Part shown: piece after piece, positions 4,517 through 7,615 of the stretch
Numbering within the stretch: position 1 is the stretch's first letter
How the letters are laid out: the number at the start of each line of letters is the position of its first letter
NCBI GenBank assembly: GCA_051654865.1
Contig: JBOFYV010000001.1
Location: forward strand, 1-7,615
DNA from: JBOFOR01 sp051654865
GTDB lineage: Bacteria; Bacillota; Clostridia; Peptostreptococcales; Peptostreptococcaceae
Reading direction: 5' to 3'
Length of the DNA stretch: 7,615 nucleotides
Translations under genes and position numbers: made by a program
Notes under the pieces: model-generated
Database searches by the model: none
What the model was told of the DNA's origin: nothing
What the model saw: only the letters and a program-made list of their open reading frames with translations

Positions 4517-4615
4517 TTAGTTAGACAAATATCTATAGAGTGCAATTCCAATTGTTACAATAGCAATAACAAATACTATATATATCTTTAAAGCTTGTAT
4601 TGTATCATTTATCAT
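4517..4615 (-). CDS. Small single-pass membrane peptide, toxin-like
   Basis: A minus-strand frame of 32 aa starts MINDTIQALK, has one hydrophobic helix from about residue 11 to 27 (IYIVFVIAIVTIGIALY), and ends RYLSN. AAAGGAG lies at 4633-4627, 11 nt before the ATG, a somewhat long spacing. An upstream ATG at 4626 gives only four codons and its stop overlaps this start. Length and layout recall type I toxin peptides such as Fst of pAD1 (33 aa). The antisense partner is not identified; a plus-strand RNA across the adjacent hairpin would be the place to look. A TATAAT with a weak -35 lies upstream on the minus strand (around 4700-4720). Confidence 0.5.
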   Translation of the reverse strand: MINDTIQALKIYIVFVIAIVTIGIALYRYLSN

Positions 4616-4726
4616 CCAATAACCATCTCCTTTATTTGTGATAGTTAACATAAAGATCCGTTTATAGACCCTCGAAAAAATATATAAAAAAGGATATTAT
4701 ATCTATAGCATAGAATATACAAAAGT

Positions 4727-4737
4727 ATAACGACAGT
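4727..4737 (+). repeat. ATAACGACAGT repeat, copy 1
   Basis: An 11-bp repeat placed immediately before the AGGAGG ribosome site of the HTH-RHH gene, where a bound protein would block expression. Other copies are inside the gene. Confidence 0.6.
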
Positions 4738-4756
4738 ATGAGGAGGTGAATATTCT

Positions 4757-5332
4757 ATGACTAAAGAACAATTTAATGAATTTGAAAAAGTACAACAAGT
4801 AAAATATATCAATATGAAGCTGGAAGAAGGATATAGCCTAACTAAAATATCTAAAGAGTTGGGAATTGGTAGAAGTACAATAACAGATAGATTTAGAAAG
4901 ATTAACTATATCTACTGTAAAAATAGAAATGAGTATATACATAACGACAGTGTAACAGACGTTGATAGAGCTGTAAGAAATATTAAAGTAAAAGAAGACA
5001 TAACCATAAAAGAGATAGATGATAAGTGTAATAACGACAGTACAACAGACGTTAGCTTGATAGAGGATAAGGTGGTACAGAGTAATTTAATAAACTTATC
5101 TAATGAATACAAAACACTAATTGAGATGATAGAACTTTATAAAAAGAATAGTAATATATTAAACACTCAAATAGTAATTGACCTGGAAACAAATGATAAT
5201 ACATTGACTACACTTAGAGTAAACACAGATGTATTACGACAGTTTAATGAGTTTGTTGACGAATATAAGCAATACAAAAAGGTGGATTTAGTGTCAATGG
5301 CATTAAAGGAATATATGAGTAATCATAAGTAA
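4757..5332 (+). CDS. HTH and ribbon-helix-helix DNA-binding protein
   Basis: A 191-aa protein with two DNA-binding ends. Residues 24-48 (EEGYSLTKISKELGIGRSTI onward) form a resolvase/Hin-like helix-turn-helix. The middle is charged and variable, with NDSVTDV (63-69) and NDSTTDV (93-99). Residues about 149-188 fit a ribbon-helix-helix: strand TTLRVNTD, helix VLRQFNEFVDEYKQ, then VDLVSMALKEYMS, as in CopG/Arc-type repressors. The start is ATG 4757, 8 nt after AGGAGGTG. It is a single gene between the rep and cargo blocks. Likely a plasmid copy-control, partition or operon regulator; the ATAACGACAGT copies are candidate targets, which would make it self-regulating. No ParA-type ATPase is present, so a classical ParAB system is not supported. 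Confidence 0.72.
   Translation: MTKEQFNEFEKVQQVKYINMKLEEGYSLTKISKELGIGRSTITDRFRKINYIYCKNRNEYIHNDSVTDVDRAVRNIKVKEDITIKEIDDKCNNDSTTDVSLIEDKVVQSNLINLSNEYKTLIEMIELYKKNSNILNTQIVIDLETNDNTLTTLRVNTDVLRQFNEFVDEYKQYKKVDLVSMALKEYMSNHK
4941..4951 (+). repeat. ATAACGACAGT repeat, copy 2
   Basis: Exact copy inside the HTH-RHH gene. With the flanking bases the similarity to copy 3 extends to 23 bp, encoding NDSVTDV here and NDSTTDV in copy 3. Confidence 0.6.
5031..5041 (+). repeat. ATAACGACAGT repeat, copy 3
   Basis: Exact copy 90 bp after copy 2. The shared extension ends ACAGACGTT in both. It could be a duplicated coding segment or a DNA site kept inside the gene. Confidence 0.6.
5233..5243 (+). repeat. 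ATAACGACAGT repeat, copy 4 (one mismatch)
   Basis: ATTACGACAGT, one base off, in a different reading frame from copies 2 and 3. The frame change argues that the DNA sequence rather than the peptide is being repeated. Confidence 0.45.
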
Positions 5333-5333
5333 A

Positions 5334-5366
5334 ATTCGATTGAATATAAAATAATTCAAGTTGAAT
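5334..5366 (+). promoter_or_regulatory. Operator-like repeats before the cargo operon
   Basis: ATTCGATTGAAT (5334-5345) and ATTCAAGTTGAAT (5354-5366) are each palindromic and lie 20 bp apart, about two helical turns, upstream of the membrane protein gene. A weak promoter follows: ACGACA (5375-5380), 17 bp, TATTAT (5398-5403). The -35 contains the ACGACA core of the repeats found around the HTH-RHH gene. Regulation by that protein is inferred. Confidence 0.4.
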
Positions 5367-5436
5367 GACAGTAAACGACAAAATACTGCAAATAAAATAT
5401 TATATAATTAAGGAAAAATTTATAAGAGGGATGCAT

Positions 5437-6558
5437 ATGAGTGATGAAAATAAAGTAAATGAGGAAGTAAATGAAAGTGTAAGAAATATGTTTTGTAGTA
5501 AATGTGGTTTAGAAATTCAAGAAGGTCAAAAATTTTGTCCAACTTGTGGAAATAAAGTGAATAGTATTAATTTGAGCAGAATCAAGATAAAGATTAACAA
5601 AAAGATTATAGGAGTAATAGGAATAGTAATTATATTATTAGTAGCATCAGTTGCAATGAATTTTAAGTCGAAAGAGAAACAAAAGCAAGAAGCTAGGATT
5701 CAATATCTAATAAGTGTAAATGAATTTAAACAAAAAGCTATAAGTGCTGGAACAAATATAGAGGATATAGCAGATACTGTACAAAACTACTGGAATGAAT
5801 ATATATTTGAAAAAAAGCATGGATATAGTATTGACTCAGCAGTAGGAGCAGCTCTAGATGATAAAAGTATAGCGGTAGATAGTGCTAAGAAGTATGATGA
5901 AGAAATTTTAACTCTATACCACAACCTAAAAACAATTCCAGAAGGAAGTGAAGATTTAAAAAATATATTAAATGAGGTAGATGATTTATACAAATCATAC
6001 TCGGCTTTTTATGATCTTGCGATGGAACCAAGCGGAAACTACACACAATATACAAATAATAATAATAATAAAACTGATGAGTTTATAGCAAACTACAAAG
6101 CTTTGGATAATACAATAAAAACTAATCCAGAATTTATACAAATTGAAGAAATGATAAACACCCTAAGAAAAAATATGAACAGTATAATGAAAGAATATGA
6201 TGCAATAACAGAGTCACTTCCTAAAGAATTAGAGTCAGATGATGACTATAAAAAATTAATACCAGTATTCAAAGAAAAAAAGAATATTGATATAGATAAA
6301 GTGAAAAAAGAAAGCGAAAAACTTAAAGAAAATACAGAGGTTAAAAAAGCAATAGAAAGTATTTCTTCTACATCTGAAGCATACATTAAAGCTATTGAGC
6401 ACTCAAAGAAATATAATAAAAGTAAATCGAAAGAGGATTTAAAGGAATTTAAAAGTGCTGTATTGGATTTTAGAGCACATGTTACAAGATACATAATTCA
6501 GATAGACTCTTTAGATGATGATGGAGAATCATTAAAGGATAAAATAAGTAGAGAATAA
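5437..6558 (+). CDS. Zinc-ribbon single-pass membrane protein
   Basis: From ATG 5437 the protein has 373 aa. I prefer this start because AGAGGG lies 6 nt before it; the frame is open further upstream, to an ATG at 5365 that has no ribosome site and lies in the likely promoter region. Residues 20-38 are a zinc ribbon (CSKCG, then FCPTCG). A basic stretch KIKINKK leads into one hydrophobic helix (about 57-76). About 300 residues follow, predicted mostly helical and charged, with an Asn run from an AAT repeat near 6055-6072. The expected topology is zinc ribbon in the cytoplasm and the large domain outside. It is first in a unit with the lipoprotein 35 bp downstream. The outer domain is not recognised; sensing, exclusion of incoming DNA or phage, and cell-surface interaction are all possible. 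Confidence 0.75.
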   Translation: MSDENKVNEEVNESVRNMFCSKCGLEIQEGQKFCPTCGNKVNSINLSRIKIKINKKIIGVIGIVIILLVASVAMNFKSKEKQKQEARIQYLISVNEFKQKAISAGTNIEDIADTVQNYWNEYIFEKKHGYSIDSAVGAALDDKSIAVDSAKKYDEEILTLYHNLKTIPEGSEDLKNILNEVDDLYKSYSAFYDLAMEPSGNYTQYTNNNNNKTDEFIANYKALDNTIKTNPEFIQIEEMINTLRKNMNSIMKEYDAITESLPKELESDDDYKKLIPVFKEKKNIDIDKVKKESEKLKENTEVKKAIESISSTSEAYIKAIEHSKKYNKSKSKEDLKEFKSAVLDFRAHVTRYIIQIDSLDDDGESLKDKISRE

Positions 6559-6593
6559 TTTAAGGACTTAACATTATTCGATGGAGGACGAGT

Positions 6594-7100
6594 ATGAAAA
6601 AAGGATTAATAGGGTTAGTGATGGTATTGACATTAGGGGTAGTTGGGTGCAATAGTACAGAGCCAACTGATACAGAGATGGAGGCGTATTTTAATTCTGA
6701 AAGGGAATATTTTAAAGTTGTAACTGATAGTACTAAATGGCAAGATGAAATATATTCAAATATGGATAGTTTAAACTATGAGGAATTAAAAGAGATAGTA
6801 AATGAAAAAAAAGATATGGTAGACAATATAGAATTGAAGAATATAGAGAAATATTTTAAATTTAAAGAGTATAGTAATCCAGATGAAACAATTGTAAAAG
6901 AATTGAGAAAAGATGATTTTAAAGAAGTAAAAGTAAAAACTGATAAATTAAAAGAAAATATTAAGTTATATGATGAGATGGTAGAACTTTTAAGTGATGG
7001 TGATATAAGTGATCAAGAGTTAGAAGTTAAAGCTTCTTTAGTAACTAAGATAGATTTAAATTCAGATATAATAACTTCAGTTGGGTTACAAAGTGAATAA
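6594..7100 (+). CDS. Small lipoprotein of unknown function
   Basis: A 168-aa protein with a lipoprotein signal: MKKG, a hydrophobic helix, and the lipobox VVGC with Cys19 as the lipidated residue, so the mature protein of 150 aa should be anchored on the outer face of the membrane. The rest is Lys/Glu-rich and probably helical, without Cys or enzyme motifs that I recognise. GGAGG lies 6 nt before the ATG, and the gene follows the zinc-ribbon membrane protein by 35 bp, so the two are probably co-transcribed and may act together at the cell surface. Many plasmid and prophage exclusion proteins are small lipoproteins, but that role is only a guess here. Confidence 0.75.
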   Translation: MKKGLIGLVMVLTLGVVGCNSTEPTDTEMEAYFNSEREYFKVVTDSTKWQDEIYSNMDSLNYEELKEIVNEKKDMVDNIELKNIEKYFKFKEYSNPDETIVKELRKDDFKEVKVKTDKLKENIKLYDEMVELLSDGDISDQELEVKASLVTKIDLNSDIITSVGLQSE

Positions 7101-7137
7101 TAAGTAAAGAGTCAAGGTATGCACATATACGCACACC

Positions 7138-7154
7138 TATATTATTTTAATATA
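7138..7154. repeat. AT-only hairpin between lipoprotein and zinc ribbon genes
   Basis: TATATTA (7138-7144) and TAATATA (7148-7154) form a 7-bp A/T stem with a 3-nt loop. Lacking G/C and a T run it is a poor terminator, so read-through into the next gene is likely. TATAAT at 7168-7173 might be a -10 of a local promoter, but no good -35 is visible. Confidence 0.35.
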
Positions 7155-7193
7155 ACTACTAAATGGTTATAATTATAGGTGGAGGTGGTAGCA

Positions 7194-7313
7194 ATGGAAC
7201 AAACTATACAATGTAAAGAATGTGGCGGAGTTATGGTACTACAAAAGAATATATGTGGTGAAGAATTATATAGCTGTAGAAATTGCAGACTAGATATATA
7301 CATAGAAGACTAG
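7194..7313 (+). CDS. 39-aa zinc ribbon protein
   Basis: A very strong ribosome site (GGAGGTGG at 7181-7188) precedes an ATG for 39 aa with two Cys pairs, C7KEC10 and C28RNC31, 17 residues apart, a compact zinc ribbon; C21 is an extra Cys. The frame ends DIYIED and its stop codon lies in the left arm of the terminator stem. It is probably the last gene of the cargo unit. Small stand-alone zinc ribbons bind nucleic acid or proteins, but this one is not assignable. The paired Cys residues and ribosome site make it a real gene despite its size. Confidence 0.72.
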   Translation: MEQTIQCKECGGVMVLQKNICGEELYSCRNCRLDIYIED

Positions 7314-7335
7314 ATTTATTTCTAGTCTTTTTTTT
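7307..7335 (+). terminator. Intrinsic terminator of cargo operon
   Basis: AGACTAGA (7307-7314) and TCTAGTCT (7321-7328) form a perfect 8-bp stem with a 6-nt loop, followed by an eight-T run (7328-7335). It separates the cargo operon from the res site and resolvase promoter. Confidence 0.9.
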
Positions 7336-7344
7336 ACGTAAAGA

Positions 7345-7500
7345 TAAAGTATTCATAAATGTATACAAATACGAATACTTTATGGCAATTTAAGGAATTA
7401 CTATTTTAAGCCATTTTTATTTTGGGTATAGTGTTCGTAAACATATTGAAAAATATTTGAATATGTTCGCAAATCGACTTGACCTTTACGAATACTTTAT
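7345..7500. promoter_or_regulatory. Putative res recombination site of the resolvase
   Basis: Three related elements lie directly upstream of the resolvase gene on the circle. Element A has TAAAGTATTC (7345-7354) facing GAATACTTTA (7373-7382), 38 bp in all. Element B has ACATATT (7441-7447) facing AATATGT (7460-7466) around an AT-only core with AAATATTT, and suits a crossover site. Element C repeats ACGAATACTTTAT (7488-7500, identical to 7371-7383) inside the promoter. Multiple inverted-repeat subsites beside the gene are typical of Tn3-family res. Which is subsite I, II or III is inferred. Confidence 0.6.
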
Positions 7501-7615
7501 ATATAATTAAGGTATAATAACAAATAAAGGTGGTAGGGAATTATGAATAAGGTTTTTAATTATATAAGGGTATCAAGTAAGGAACAGAATGAGCAACGTC
7601 AAGTGGAAGCAATGA
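7477..7615. repeat. Terminal direct repeat, right copy
   Basis: Second copy of bases 1-139. It holds the resolvase promoter and a resolvase fragment starting at 7543 that stops only because the window ends. It should be counted as the same locus as the left copy, not as a second resolvase gene. Confidence 0.95.

Noticed and set aside
5365..5436. Longer N-terminus for the zinc-ribbon membrane protein
   Set aside because: The ATG at 5365 has no ribosome site and overlaps operator-like palindromes and the likely promoter; ATG 5437 has AGAGGG at the right distance.
7426..7433. GTATAGTG resembling part of the pMV158 (MobV) nick region
   Set aside because: Only a short match, without the matching inverted repeat around it, and no MobV relaxase is present; the area is better explained as res.

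Overview
The window is a complete small circular plasmid written with overlapping ends. Bases 1-139 recur exactly at 7477-7615, so the circle is 7,476 bp. The DNA is very AT-rich, uses A/T-ending codons, has strong AGGAGG-type ribosome binding sites and a lipoprotein with a Gram-positive style signal. This points to a low-GC Firmicute, most likely a clostridial host of the Clostridium / Clostridioides type; the species cannot be read from the sequence.

Layout. (1) A Tn3-family serine resolvase (67-702) lies just downstream of a cluster of inverted repeats (7345-7500) that looks like its res site, and is followed by a tiny ORF and a terminator. (2) Bases 777-1424 hold no convincing gene. They carry three C-rich direct repeats, a G8 run, nested inverted repeats and a possible oriT-like hairpin. 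(3) A promoter/operator at 1425-1495 drives a zinc-finger GIY-YIG endonuclease (1594-2427) and probably rep (2618-4219), a replication initiator with an archaeo-eukaryotic-type primase core, a Cys-rich domain and two winged helices. (4) Downstream of rep lie a terminator, an A-tract/direct-repeat region that could be the origin, a 22-bp perfect inverted repeat and a minus-strand 32-codon membrane peptide. (5) A protein with an HTH at one end and a ribbon-helix-helix at the other (4757-5332) has four copies of an 11-bp repeat in and before its gene. (6) A cargo operon encodes a zinc-ribbon single-pass membrane protein, a lipoprotein and a 39-aa zinc ribbon.

The most interesting element is the 2381-2620 stretch between the endonuclease and rep. 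The plus strand has three stem-loops with different stems but the same loop, TTGGAAG. TTCCAA, complementary to six bases of that loop, sits two bases before the rep Shine-Dalgarno sequence. A short leader ORF starts in the third stem, and a local hairpin covers the rep start. A consensus promoter on the minus strand (TTGACA-16 bp-TATAAT) fires back across the region to an intrinsic terminator, giving a predicted antisense RNA of about 170 nt. This resembles the antisense RNA / leader peptide / pseudoknot control of the enterobacterial IncI-alpha and IncB plasmids, but with a different Rep family and host group.

The genes suggest a self-contained replicon: rep with RNA copy control, a resolvase for dimers, an HTH-RHH protein for control or segregation, and a surface-protein operon of unknown benefit. 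No relaxase, no rolling-circle Rep and no antibiotic resistance gene were seen.
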